From positions 1 through 40,754 of the forward strand of contig JAFGVI010000025.1 in the NCBI GenBank assembly GCA_016938065.1: DNA of 40,754 nt, read 5' to 3'. This DNA is from Deltaproteobacteria bacterium. GTDB lineage: Bacteria; Desulfobacterota; Anaeroferrophillalia; Anaeroferrophillales; Tharpellaceae. Of this stretch, positions 15,648-24,417 are shown piece after piece (within the stretch, counting starts at the first letter, position 1; each line of letters starts with the position of its first letter). Under the pieces are notes generated by a model. The model was not told the origin of the DNA. It saw only the letters and a program-made list of their open reading frames with translations, and ran no database searches. The position numbers were made by a program, and so were the translations under genes.

Positions 15648-17170
15648 TTAATCTGTTGGCCCGTTTAAAAGCGACACTCTTTTTCAAAATTCTGATCGCT
15701 CTGAATCTGCTGGCGTTTCTGGGGCTTGCCTGTATGCCCTCGACCCCGTCGGCTGTATGGTTTTCCCTGGTGGTGCATGTACTGTTGGCGGTTGCCCTGG
15801 GCTGGTTTATGGTCAATGTGGTGTGGCCGGTGCGGGCGAGTCTGGATGAGCTGGTCCTGGTTGTTGATAGGTATAAATCTGAAAGTGCGGCTGAAGTTAA
15901 GCATGGTGAAAAAATCAATATGGGCAGCTACTTGAGCATTCTGAAACGCTCAACTGAGCTGCTTGTGAACCAGTATGAAGAGCTTATTTCACGCAGTCGG
16001 CAGCTGGAAAATTTTTCCCGGGTTCTTGAGAAGCAGAATCTTAAGGTCAGTGAAAGCCGGCAGCGTTACCGCCGCACCCTTGACGCCCTGGAAAATGGAC
16101 TCTATCTGATTGATGATAATTATGTCATTCTGGCTATTAACCGGGCTGAGGCCGCTTATGTTAATTCGACGCCGAAAGAACTGGTCGGTAAACACTGTTA
16201 CGAGGTTTTTCGCCATCGTCAGAGCCCCTGTTCCGACTGTATGCCGCGCGATTGTCTGAATGATGGACAGGGTCGCAACCGTTTGCGGGTGGAGAAACGC
16301 CGGGCCGGACGCGAGTATGTCAATATCTACTGTTATCCGATATTTCATGGCAATGAGAGACAAAGTCATGAAGTGGTGATCTATATTCAGGACACCAGCC
16401 CTCTGGTCATGATGGAAGACCAGGTGATCCGAACCGAAAAAATGGCCAGTATCGGTCAGATGGCTGCCGGGATCGCCCACGATCTGAATAATTATCTCGC
16501 CGCGATTTACGGGGTTGTGCAGCTGTTGCAGATGCGCTTTGAAGCATCCCCTGAAGAGCGTGAAAAAGATTTAAAATTACTCGGCCGTCTGCGGGGTCAG
16601 GTTGAAGCCCTCAATCTGCTCTCCGGCAACCTGATGATTTTTTCTCATCCGGAACGTAAGGAGATGTTTCCCCTTTCGCTGAATCAGGTAATCGAGGACG
16701 CGCTCTCCTTCAGCCGTTATGAACTGGAGCGGGAACAGGTCGAAGTGGTCAGGGATTTCGATTCTGCCCTGACCTCGGCCCGGATGGAAAAAGGCCAGAT
16801 TCAGCAGGTTATGCTCAACCTCATGCTTAATGGCGCGCAGGCCATTCGCGAGCGTAAAAGCCATTCTGATGCCGATTTTAAAGGGAAAATTGTGGTGACG
16901 ACCGGGTGGGAAGATGAGAATCACATCTTTTTTTCGGTTGCAGATAACGGTGCCGGTATCAGTCATGATTGTCAGAAGCGACTCTTTGATCCCTTCTTTT
17001 CGACCAAGGAGGTCAACGCTGAGTGCGGGGCGACGGGGCTGGGGCTCTTTACGGCGCAGACAATTGTGGCTCAGCATCAAGGGCGGATCAGTTTTACCAG
17101 TGCTGTTGCTGGGGGCAGCACGTTCAAGGTGGTTCTGCCTCTGCGGCAGGAAGAGGGGGTATGCGTTTAG
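15641..17170 (+). CDS. Membrane sensor histidine kinase with Cys-rich PAS domain
   Basis: 509 aa. Two N-terminal membrane helices (FKILIALNLLAFLGLA and VVHVLLAVALGWFMVNVV), a short coiled segment, then a PAS domain from about 145 to 260 containing HRQSPCSDCMPRDC (His192, Cys197, Cys200, Cys205). The phospho-acceptor region EKMASIGQMAAGIAHDLNNY has His280. The ATPase domain follows: N box QQVMLNLMLNGAQAI, DNGAGI, a DPFFSTK F box and ATGLGLF. The Cys cluster suggests redox or metal sensing, which is inference. The start is TTG at 15641, chosen because GGGGAGGGG lies before it and no in-frame ATG precedes the first membrane helix. The stop is directly followed by the ATG of the GGDEF gene. No response regulator is adjacent. 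Confidence 0.93.
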   Translation: MLINLLARLKATLFFKILIALNLLAFLGLACMPSTPSAVWFSLVVHVLLAVALGWFMVNVVWPVRASLDELVLVVDRYKSESAAEVKHGEKINMGSYLSILKRSTELLVNQYEELISRSRQLENFSRVLEKQNLKVSESRQRYRRTLDALENGLYLIDDNYVILAINRAEAAYVNSTPKELVGKHCYEVFRHRQSPCSDCMPRDCLNDGQGRNRLRVEKRRAGREYVNIYCYPIFHGNERQSHEVVIYIQDTSPLVMMEDQVIRTEKMASIGQMAAGIAHDLNNYLAAIYGVVQLLQMRFEASPEEREKDLKLLGRLRGQVEALNLLSGNLMIFSHPERKEMFPLSLNQVIEDALSFSRYELEREQVEVVRDFDSALTSARMEKGQIQQVMLNLMLNGAQAIRERKSHSDADFKGKIVVTTGWEDENHIFFSVADNGAGISHDCQKRLFDPFFSTKEVNAECGATGLGLFTAQTIVAQHQGRISFTSAVAGGSTFKVVLPLRQEEGVCV

Positions 17171-18454
17171 ATGAATATTGATATGATCAAAGAGTATAAG
17201 GAACTTTCCCTTTTTCTGCTTAAGACCCTGCAGGGCTCGCTCTCGGCCGAGCAGGGATCCGGCAAGGTTATGGGGTCGTTGTATGAATCTCTGCAGAGTG
17301 CCGCCAATGCCAGTCAGATCAAGCGTATTCATAAACAGGTTAAGGAGATTCTTCTCAAAGAGTCGCCGGTTGATGTCAACCGTCTGCTGCTGACGATTCA
17401 GCGACTGAAAAAAGATCTTCTGACGCAGTCGAATGTTGAAAATGACATGCGTACCCTGATCGAGGAGTTTAAAACTCTGCTGAACATGGCTCTGCATCAG
17501 ATAGAAGGCATTTCGCTGCAGGGGGAAGAGAGCCGGGAACTTTTTCTGCAGTGTCGGGAAGAACTGGGCGAGATTATAACGCCGGAAGGCATGCACCGTT
17601 ATGTCGAAAAGTTCAGACGCCTTTTTTCCCTTAATATTTTTATTGAGGACGAGACCGGGCGGGAATGCGATGAACTGAAAAAGATCATCAGCATTCTGGC
17701 GGATTCGATTTCCGGCCTGCTTCTCAGCAGTGGCGCGTTTGACAGCGGTCTGGAGATTTGCGTTGAGCGCCTGCAGCATGCCCGAACCCTGAATGAAATG
17801 CAGGAGATTCGGGAGCTGCTGCTGCAGCAGACCCAGACCCTGCAGCTGCGAACCCGGCAGATGGTGGTCGATGTGCAGCAGGCCCGTGAGCAGGTCAGCG
17901 ATGCCAATAAAAAGATTGAAGCCCTTAAGGTACAGATGGAAAAGGTCAAGCAGGAGATCATCATCGATCCCCTGACCCGAGTCTATAACCGGCGCGCCTA
18001 TGATGCAAAAATCAAGCAGGAGCTCATGGGGTATCAGCGTTATGGCCGGCCTACGGCTCTGCTCTTCATTGATATTGACCATTTCAAGCAGATCAATGAC
18101 TCTTATGGCCATCGTACCGGGGATGGGGTCTTGCGGATTTTAAGCGAGGTCATGAAGAAGGAGATTCGGGAGATTGATGTTCTGGCCCGCTATGGCGGGG
18201 AGGAGTTCGCCCTGATTCTGCCGCATACCGCCTATGCTCAGGCCCTGGAAGTGGCGGAACGGATTCGGCAGAAGGTGGAAAACAGCCGCTTTACTTTTAA
18301 AGGCAAGCCTTTTTCGGTGACTGTCAGTCTCGGGGTGGGCACCCTGCAGGAAAATGATACCCTGGAGAGTTATGTGGAACGGGTCGATCAGGCTCTCTAT
18401 CAGGCCAAGGACGGCGGTCGCAACCGGGTGGTCGGCGAGGCCGCTGCCGCATGA
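17171..18454 (+). CDS. GGDEF-domain diguanylate cyclase
   Basis: 427 aa, soluble. The N-terminal 250 residues are helical with no recognised sensor domain and end in a coiled coil (VDVQQAREQVSDANKKIEAL). The C-terminal GGDEF domain has IIDPLTRVYNRRAYD, FIDIDHFKQINDSYGH, the active-site GGEEF at 342-346 and SLGVGTLQENDT. An RxxD inhibitory site (Arg333 to Asp336, REID) lies exactly five residues before GGEEF, so product inhibition by c-di-GMP is expected. It makes cyclic di-GMP from two GTP. The ATG directly abuts the TAG of the kinase gene, so the kinase is its likely upstream partner, and the unknown N-terminal region is the natural place for signal input. Confidence 0.94.
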   Translation: MNIDMIKEYKELSLFLLKTLQGSLSAEQGSGKVMGSLYESLQSAANASQIKRIHKQVKEILLKESPVDVNRLLLTIQRLKKDLLTQSNVENDMRTLIEEFKTLLNMALHQIEGISLQGEESRELFLQCREELGEIITPEGMHRYVEKFRRLFSLNIFIEDETGRECDELKKIISILADSISGLLLSSGAFDSGLEICVERLQHARTLNEMQEIRELLLQQTQTLQLRTRQMVVDVQQAREQVSDANKKIEALKVQMEKVKQEIIIDPLTRVYNRRAYDAKIKQELMGYQRYGRPTALLFIDIDHFKQINDSYGHRTGDGVLRILSEVMKKEIREIDVLARYGGEEFALILPHTAYAQALEVAERIRQKVENSRFTFKGKPFSVTVSLGVGTLQENDTLESYVERVDQALYQAKDGGRNRVVGEAAAA

Positions 18455-18504
18455 CGTTAATGGCGCTCCTGCCGTTTCGGGGACGACCCTCTTGAGCAAA
18501 GTGC

Positions 18505-18960
18505 TCAGACGGTCAGGGTTTTAATCATGGCAATCTCATCGCAGTCGGGAAATTTGGCGCATTTCAGGCAGTCGCCCCAGACTTTGTGGGGGAGTTGACT
18601 CTTGTCGATGGTCTGAAAGCCTGAGCCGGCAAAAAAACTCTCCTGGTAGGTCAGGGTGAAGAGCCTTTTCAAGCCCAGTTTTACCGCCTCTTTTTCGCAG
18701 TCGTGTACCAGTTCACGGCCGATGCCGCGTTTCGTATGGGGCGGCAGGACTGCCAGTGAACGGATCTCTCCCAGATCCTCCCCGCAGACATGCAGGGCGC
18801 TGACCCCGAAAATCTCACCACTCTTTTCATAGACGATAAAGTCGCGCAGGTGGTCATAAAGGTCGCTCAGCGAGCGCGGCAGCAGCAGACCCTCCCGGGC
18901 ATAATATTCGAGGGTACTCTGAATGGTTTTGACATCTCCGGTGGTGGCCTGGCGAATCAT
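18505..18960 (-). CDS. argA: Short-type N-acetylglutamate synthase ArgA (GNAT)
   Basis: 151 aa, a single GNAT domain without the amino-acid-kinase domain of E. coli ArgA. IRSLAVLPPHTKRGIGRELV holds the acetyl-CoA loop (RGIGRE, 78-83). The C-terminal end has the LPHKVWGDCLKCAKFPDCDE segment with Cys131, Cys134 and Cys140, which I associate with the short ArgA group of deltaproteobacteria. It acetylates glutamate for arginine synthesis. The ATG has an AAGGAAACC site and starts 12 bp after the recN stop, in an operon with recN and nadK. argJ lies in the same window at 27096, so the cycle may be primed by this enzyme. A different GNAT function is the alternative. Confidence 0.85.
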   Translation of the reverse strand: MIRQATTGDVKTIQSTLEYYAREGLLLPRSLSDLYDHLRDFIVYEKSGEIFGVSALHVCGEDLGEIRSLAVLPPHTKRGIGRELVHDCEKEAVKLGLKRLFTLTYQESFFAGSGFQTIDKSQLPHKVWGDCLKCAKFPDCDEIAMIKTLTV

Positions 18961-18972
18961 TTTATGGTTTCC

Positions 18973-20679
18973 TTATCTGTTTATTGTTTCCTTTCTGGCC
19001 TCTTTCAGCAGGGCTCGGGCATGCTCTTCAGCCTCTTTGGTGATCTCTTCTCCGCTGCCCATGCGGGCCAGCTCACGAATCCTTGCGGCTTCCTGTAGCG
19101 GGCCGATTTCAGTAAGGCCGATAGTGGTCTGCTCTTTTTCGGGACAGCTTGTTTTGCTGATGATGATATGCTGATCCGCGAAAGCTGCTACCTGAGGAAG
19201 ATGGGTTACGGTAAGCACCTGGCAGTTTTTGGCAATGGCGGCAATTTTGCGCCCGACAGCCGCGGCGGTGCCGCCGCCCAGTCCGGTGTCAACCTCGTCA
19301 AAAATCATGGTCGGCAGCTGAAAACGGTTTGCGACCGTGGTTTTCAGAGACAGTAGCAGTCTAGAAAGTTCACCGCCGGAAGCAATCTCGGCTAGAGGGG
19401 CCGGCTCTTCTCCGGGGTTGGCGCTGAAACAGAAACTGATTTTATCTCCGCCGCTCGGTGTCATGGCGCTCTCTTCCCGGCGGATGAGAAAGCGCGCCCG
19501 GCCGAGGTTCAGCTCTTTAAGGTGCGCGGTTACGGCGCCGGCCATAATCTCAGCCTGTTCCTGGCGGACCAGGCTGAGTTTTTCAGCGAGCTTCAGCGCC
19601 TTTACTCTTTTCTGGGCGAGTTCCTGCTCTAAACGGATTTTTTCGGCATCGCGATTTTCCCACTCCGCGATCCGTTGCTCAAGCTCCTGCCGGAGTTCGA
19701 TCAGACCGTTCAGATCAACGGCAAATTTTCTTTTCAGACGTTCCAGTAGCGCCAGCCGGGCTTCGGTCTCTTCGATTGTCTGTTCGTCAATGTCGAGACG
19801 GGAGAGATAATCGCAATTTTCCCTGTAGATGTCCTGGAGATTGTCGATCAGGCCGGTTAAGCTCTCCGCGGTGCGGGGGGCGCTGCTGTCCCGTCGGCTT
19901 AATTCGCTGGAGATTTCAAGCAGGCGGTAGCAGCTGTCAATGATGGAGTTGCTGTCGGAGTAGCTCAGGGCTTCAGCTTCGCGGGCCAGCTCCTGCAGTT
20001 TGCCGATCTGCAGGTACTGCCGGCGTTGTGCGGTCAGTTCCTCCTCCTCTGCGGGATCGAGGCGGGCCTCGTTCAGCTCTTTGAGTTGATGGCTGTAGTA
20101 GTCCGTCTGTCGGGCCGCCTGGCTGATTTGCGCCTGCCACTTTTCCAGATGTCGTTCACTGGCCTGATATTCCCGATATGCGTTTTCGTATTCGCGCTTG
20201 AGAGGGTCGATTGCCCCGAAGGCATCGAGCAGACGTAAAGGTTCTTTCGGGTCGCGCAGGCTCTGCTGCTGGTGCTGGTCGACAAATTCGATAAGGTAAG
20301 CGGTCAGGGCGGCAGCGGTGGCGCCGGTTGTCGGCTGGTCGTTCAGGTAGATGCGGTTATTGAGGCTGCCTTGGCTTTTGCGGCTGATATGGCGGCGCAG
20401 AATGATTTCATCCGGCTTGTCGGCAAACCCCAGCTGGTCAAGAAGCGAATGCAGTTCCTGGTTTGGGGGGAGTGCGAAAATAGCGCTGATTGTGATCGGC
20501 AGCGTTTCATCATGAAAAATGTCCGGGTTGGGTTTATCCCCCAGCAGGGTGGTCAGGGCACTCAGAATAATTGATTTACCGGCTCCGGTTTCTCCGGTCA
20601 GCACCGTCAGTCCGCCGGTGAAGTCGCATTCCAGATGATTGATCAGTTTAAAATTGCTGATCGCAAGGTGTTTAAGCAT
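18973..20679 (-). CDS. recN: DNA repair protein RecN
   Basis: 568 aa, normal length. Walker A is GETGAGKS at residues 29-36, followed by a long coiled-coil middle. The C-terminal ATPase half has SGGELSRLLLSLK (signature), MIFDEVDTGLGGGTAAAVGR (Walker B) and CQVLTVTHLPQVAAFADQHI. RecN is an SMC-like ATPase that holds broken DNA ends in double-strand break repair. It is preceded by nadK with 54 bp between them and followed by argA. The nadK-recN order is common in bacteria. The ribosome binding site is weak. Confidence 0.97.
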   Translation of the reverse strand: MLKHLAISNFKLINHLECDFTGGLTVLTGETGAGKSIILSALTTLLGDKPNPDIFHDETLPITISAIFALPPNQELHSLLDQLGFADKPDEIILRRHISRKSQGSLNNRIYLNDQPTTGATAAALTAYLIEFVDQHQQQSLRDPKEPLRLLDAFGAIDPLKREYENAYREYQASERHLEKWQAQISQAARQTDYYSHQLKELNEARLDPAEEEELTAQRRQYLQIGKLQELAREAEALSYSDSNSIIDSCYRLLEISSELSRRDSSAPRTAESLTGLIDNLQDIYRENCDYLSRLDIDEQTIEETEARLALLERLKRKFAVDLNGLIELRQELEQRIAEWENRDAEKIRLEQELAQKRVKALKLAEKLSLVRQEQAEIMAGAVTAHLKELNLGRARFLIRREESAMTPSGGDKISFCFSANPGEEPAPLAEIASGGELSRLLLSLKTTVANRFQLPTMIFDEVDTGLGGGTAAAVGRKIAAIAKNCQVLTVTHLPQVAAFADQHIIISKTSCPEKEQTTIGLTEIGPLQEAARIRELARMGSGEEITKEAEEHARALLKEARKETINR

Positions 20680-20733
20680 GAGGGCTATATTACAATTAAC
20701 GTTAAATGATAAAAAGCGTCTGCCGGTTTTTCT

Positions 20734-21606
20734 TTAGGGGTTTGCATTCTGATAGCGCTCGCCCCATTTCAGCTTGTTGCGCAGTACTTCAAAATAGGTT
20801 TTACTGGGTGAGCGGACCAGTTTGATGTCATGGCCGGCTCTGGTGATGGTGACCCGGTCCAGCGGCTGCAGGGAAAAGCCGACCTGGCCGTCGAGGGTCA
20901 GAAAAACGTCATGACTGTCGGTTGAAGTCAAGGTTGTTGTAATGGTTACTTCCGGCGGCACGATCAGGGGGCGGTTTGAGAGCGTATGCGGGCAGATCGG
21001 GGCCACGGTGATACTGTTTAAGGTCGGATAGACGATCGGCCCGCCGGCCGACAGGGAGTAGCCGGTGGAACCGGTCGGGGTTGAAAAGATCAGGCCATCG
21101 GCTTTAAAAGTGTTGACAAAACTGTCGTCAATGACGGTTTTCAGGTCGATGATCCGGGCCATCGCGCCTTTGTTGATGACGACATCATTGAGAACATTAT
21201 GGGTGGAGAGGGGTTGCGCCTGACGTTCCAGGCTGACGTTGAGAACCATGCGGGGGCTCAGGGAGAAGGCACCGGCCAGAACCTCGGTCATAACTGTAAA
21301 GAGCTCATCCAGGGTAATGGCCGTTAGAAAACCCAGACCGCCAAGATTGACGCCCAGTATCGGCAGGTCGCTGCGTCTGATGTGACGGGCAATGCTGAGC
21401 AGGGTGCCGTCCCCGCCGAGAACCACAATCAGGTCGGCCTCTGCGGCGATTTGGTCTTTACTCAGTTCGGCGATCTGCAGGGCTGCGGCCAGGTTTTTTT
21501 CACAGAGTACGGAGCAGTTGCGCGCTTTAAGCCAGGCACACAGCTTCATGCCGAGGGCAAGAGCCCGCTGGTTTTTTGATTTGGTGATGATTCCGATAGT
21601 CTGCAT
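20734..21606 (-). CDS. nadK: NAD kinase
   Basis: 290 aa. The conserved GGDGTLLSIAR (GGDG at 64-67), LGVNLGGLGFLTAI, NVLNDVVINKG and SPTGSTGYSLSAGGPIVYP-type segments (here STPTGSTGYSLSAGGPIV) are all in the expected order. It phosphorylates NAD to NADP in the cytoplasm. It lies between a DUF342 gene (64 bp upstream) and recN in the same direction. Confidence 0.97.
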   Translation of the reverse strand: MQTIGIITKSKNQRALALGMKLCAWLKARNCSVLCEKNLAAALQIAELSKDQIAAEADLIVVLGGDGTLLSIARHIRRSDLPILGVNLGGLGFLTAITLDELFTVMTEVLAGAFSLSPRMVLNVSLERQAQPLSTHNVLNDVVINKGAMARIIDLKTVIDDSFVNTFKADGLIFSTPTGSTGYSLSAGGPIVYPTLNSITVAPICPHTLSNRPLIVPPEVTITTTLTSTDSHDVFLTLDGQVGFSLQPLDRVTITRAGHDIKLVRSPSKTYFEVLRNKLKWGERYQNANP

Positions 21607-21670
21607 GGCGGCTATCTAGCACAGGAGAGGGAATTGAGTAAAGCGGAAAGCGGCGACCATGGCAATCGCT

Positions 21671-23065
21671 TTACGGCAGACGTTCGAAAGTTATGAGTTT
21701 GCTCTTTTTGTCGAGTAAAAAGTCGCCCGGTCCGCTGATGTAGCGCTTGACATCATAGGTTTCCCGGCCGATTCTGATGATGGTGCCGGGATGGACCCCG
21801 AGTTTGACGGTTACCCGGGCATTGAGCCCGGCCGCAATCTTTTCTTCGAGTTCGGTTTTTTTAGCTTTGAGGCGCGCCACATTAAGCTCAATTTCCTCAT
21901 ATTGTTTGAGTATCTTTTCGGCCGCGGGCCGTTTTTCGACCGGCAGTGAGGCGGTGTTTTTCTGCATCAGCACCTGCAGGCCGATTTCATCAACCATGGT
22001 GATCGACTGGGTAATGAGGGGTTCTAAGAATTCATCGATTTTTTTTATCTTTTCGTAGAGGTCAAGAGAGCCGCCGATTTCGACAGTCGTGCGGCTGCCC
22101 TGATCGCTGCCCAGCTCTCCGCAGGTTACTCCGTAAAACGCGATAACTTTACTCTCTCCGGTGATCATCTCCTGGCAGCTCACGGTGTTGCCGGCGATGA
22201 TACGGCTGTTGATGATGTGTTTGCTGACGGTAATCGAGCCGCCGGTCTGCAGTCTTTTTACCGAGGAGAGATATTCGCAGTCCAGGTTGCCGCCGACGGC
22301 TATTTTCTCTGTTTCGCTGCCGATGATGCCGCCCTGTACAGTCAGGTTGGCTTTGGTCCGGATTGAGCCGCTGACGGTTTTGCCGATAAAAACATCGGAG
22401 TCGGAGACGATATGGAAGTCCGCCAGCAGACTGCCCTGAATCTCGATCGGCCCTTCAAATTTGATATGGCCGGTTTCGAGATCAACATCACCCTCAAGCA
22501 GCAGGGTCGGTGAGATGTTCAAGGTGTCTCGGTCAAGGCGCGGCTGGCCGGCCATGGTGGCCCGGTAGGTGATGACTCCGCTGTTCTCTTCAAGGGTGAC
22601 ACCCGGACCGCATTTATAGCGGTTGAGCGGTTTTAAGGGTTCATTTTTTATGATGCTGCCGTCAATCAGCTGTCCCGGGGTGCCTTCGTGCCCCAGGGTG
22701 ATCTCCAGAAGGATATCTCCGGGATTAAAGAACCGGGTTACCCCTTTGTTTTTATAATCGATCTGATCCGCGCCCTGCAGGTGGCCGATATTTCTGCCGA
22801 CAACAAAATTAAATTTGTAGCGGTGCTGTAGGACCGGTTTTTGGGGCAGGCTGCGGGCGATAATGGCGGCAAGGGGTTTGGTCGGATCATGGTTGAAGCG
22901 GTCGCGCAGGGCGAAAAGATTTTTTTTACTGATGCCCGCGACAACGTTATTTTTTTTTAAAGCCGCAATCAGCTGGTCGGCAGTTATCTCAGTCTGGTTC
23001 TCCGGCTCCGGGGATAGGGCGATGCGGGCTTCCGTCAGTTCCGGGTTTATGGCAACAGTGATCAT
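21671..23065 (-). CDS. FapA/DUF342 family protein
   Basis: 464 aa. The middle (about 180-330) is a right-handed beta-helix-like region rich in short glycine repeats (DVFIGKTVSGSIRTKANLTV, GGIIGSETEKIAVGGNLD), typical of DUF342. A helical coiled segment follows (YEEIELNVARLKAKKTELEE) and the end is a small beta domain. In Vibrio and Bacillus, members influence flagellar or polar protein placement and cell-surface processes, but the biochemical function is not settled. No signal peptide. An AGGGAAAG site precedes the ATG. It is the first gene of the nadK-recN-argA direction. Confidence 0.88.
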   Translation of the reverse strand: MITVAINPELTEARIALSPEPENQTEITADQLIAALKKNNVVAGISKKNLFALRDRFNHDPTKPLAAIIARSLPQKPVLQHRYKFNFVVGRNIGHLQGADQIDYKNKGVTRFFNPGDILLEITLGHEGTPGQLIDGSIIKNEPLKPLNRYKCGPGVTLEENSGVITYRATMAGQPRLDRDTLNISPTLLLEGDVDLETGHIKFEGPIEIQGSLLADFHIVSDSDVFIGKTVSGSIRTKANLTVQGGIIGSETEKIAVGGNLDCEYLSSVKRLQTGGSITVSKHIINSRIIAGNTVSCQEMITGESKVIAFYGVTCGELGSDQGSRTTVEIGGSLDLYEKIKKIDEFLEPLITQSITMVDEIGLQVLMQKNTASLPVEKRPAAEKILKQYEEIELNVARLKAKKTELEEKIAAGLNARVTVKLGVHPGTIIRIGRETYDVKRYISGPGDFLLDKKSKLITFERLP

Positions 23066-23130
23066 CTTTCCCTAACTTCTAACCCCCTGCGCAAGAATGT
23101 TAACTATTGTTCGATAGAGAGTGCTGACCT

Positions 23131-23147
23131 GCGGGCTATGCCCGCAT
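23131..23147. repeat. TGCGGG/CCCGCA hairpin
   Basis: A 6-bp perfect stem around CTATG. The same stem with a 7-nt loop occurs at 9708-9726, both followed by AT plus AG-rich sequence. It lies in the 305-bp gap 23066-23370, which otherwise holds the promoter at 23227-23255 and nothing else recognised. Confidence 0.4.
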
Positions 23148-23226
23148 CAGAGAGGTGTTGTAAGTAATACGAATTATCATATAAAGCAGGGTTTGGCAAG
23201 TTGCCAGCGGGGAAAATCCTAAAATA

Positions 23227-23255
23227 TTGACAATCGAGCCGGGTTTTGCTATTAG
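23227..23255 (+). promoter_or_regulatory. Sigma-70 promoter upstream of the M23 peptidase-secA genes
   Basis: A perfect TTGACA (23227-23232), 17-bp spacer and TATTAG (23250-23255). The leader to the proposed start at 23371 is about 108 nt. This is the best -35 match I found in the window. Confidence 0.55.
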
Positions 23256-23370
23256 AGTGCGCCGTTTGCTGTAATTAAAATTTATCCGACAGCCATTCAG
23301 CCCTCTGTTCATCGGGAGAGAAGCGGTTTTTTCGTAGGACTTGAACTTTATAAAAAGGGGATTTATTGTC

Positions 23371-24300
23371 TTGATAGATTCTAAAGATCGATATACGCTG
23401 GTGCTTTTTCGAACCGGCAGTGGTGTGCATCGGAAGTTTTCCCTGCCGGTGAAGCCGGTCAAAAGGGCGTTGTGGCTTTTAGCTCCCGGGCTTTGCGCGC
23501 TCTTGGTCGGCGCCCTGGTGGCGATTGCTCTCTATCTGGTCAATCTGCATAACATCAACGACTACAGCCGGCTGGCCAAAAAAAACCGCGAACTGGAAAA
23601 GCAGATAAGTTTTTTTGCCCAGCGCATGACTGATCTGGCGGATCAGTTTACAAATTTGAAAGAGAGTAACGCCCGGGTCAAGGTTCTCGCCAATCTGGCG
23701 ATTGTTCCGGGCCGGATAGAGACCGGCGGGATCGGCGGTCCGGACCCGCTGGCCGCCGAATTGACGGTTTCCAGTATCGACAGCGAGCGCAAACAGCAGC
23801 TGGCGCGGATGCATCGCGATCTGCAGCAGCTGGAATTAGGGGTGGCACGCGAAGAGAGCGAGCTCGGCCATTTGAGCACTTACCTCAAGGAGCGCCAGAC
23901 CCTGCTTAATTTTACCCCTTCAGTCTGGCCGGTACGGGGCTGGATCAGCTCCGCTTTCGGCTATCGGGTTTCACCTTTCACCGGTCGGCGGGAGCTGCAC
24001 CGGGGGATAGATATTGTCAATCGGGCCGGGACTCCGGTTGTCGTCAGCGCCGACGGACAGGTGGTGTTCGCCGGTTATAAGACCGGTTATGGAAAGATGG
24101 TGATCGTTGATCATGGTCTGGGTAAAGTGACCAAATACGGTCATCTTTCAAAGATTGATGTGCAGAACGGTGATCTGCTGGTGCGGGGTCAGGAACTGGG
24201 TCTGCTCGGCAATACCGGACGCAGCACCGGTCCGCATCTGCATTACGAAGTTGTTGAGAATGGTAAGGTGGTTGATCCGGTAGACTACCTCATCGATTAA
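23371..24300 (+). CDS. Membrane-anchored M23 family metallopeptidase
   Basis: 309 aa from the TTG at 23371. One N-terminal membrane helix (LLAPGLCALLVGALVAIALY) is followed by a periplasmic coiled coil (KKNRELEKQISFFAQRM) and a C-terminal LytM domain. The zinc-site segments are RRELHRGIDIVNR and GPHLHYEVVENG. M23 enzymes cut peptide cross-links of peptidoglycan, or act as activators of amidases when catalytic residues are missing; here the His and Asp residues are present. The start at 23371 was preferred over an upstream TTG at 23341 because AAAAGGGG precedes it at about 10 bp, while the upstream codon has AGGA only 1 bp away. It is followed by the secA leader in the same direction. Confidence 0.9.
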   Translation: MIDSKDRYTLVLFRTGSGVHRKFSLPVKPVKRALWLLAPGLCALLVGALVAIALYLVNLHNINDYSRLAKKNRELEKQISFFAQRMTDLADQFTNLKESNARVKVLANLAIVPGRIETGGIGGPDPLAAELTVSSIDSERKQQLARMHRDLQQLELGVAREESELGHLSTYLKERQTLLNFTPSVWPVRGWISSAFGYRVSPFTGRRELHRGIDIVNRAGTPVVVSADGQVVFAGYKTGYGKMVIVDHGLGKVTKYGHLSKIDVQNGDLLVRGQELGLLGNTGRSTGPHLHYEVVENGKVVDPVDYLID

Positions 24301-24312
24301 GAAAATTTTATG

Positions 24313-24341
24313 ATTGTCTGAAAGTGCGGCAATCAGACAAT
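24313..24341 (+). other. 9-bp hairpin after the M23 peptidase gene
   Basis: ATTGTCTGA (24313-24321) and TCAGACAAT (24333-24341) are perfect complements around an 11-nt loop, with no T run behind. It is the first of two hairpins in the 117-bp gap before secA. Confidence 0.5.
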
Positions 24342-24347
24342 AGAATG

Positions 24348-24398
24348 GTCCTCGTAAAACGTCGTCCGGCGCCTTTTTTTTACGAGGGCTTTTTATTT
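24348..24398 (+). terminator. Terminator or attenuator before secA
   Basis: GTCCTCGTAAAA (24348-24359) pairs with TTTTACGAGGGC (24378-24389), including one G-T pair, followed by TTTTTATTTT. It ends about 20 bp before the secA start. No separate promoter was found after it, so part of the upstream transcription may read into secA. Confidence 0.7.
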
Positions 24399-24417
24399 TA
24401 AGAGGCAGGAAGTTTTT

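Noticed and set aside
16577-18112. Long open frame (511 aa) on the minus strand
   Set aside because: It lies opposite the histidine kinase and GGDEF genes, which have intact catalytic motifs; it has no recognisable domain or ribosome binding site and is a codon-bias shadow.
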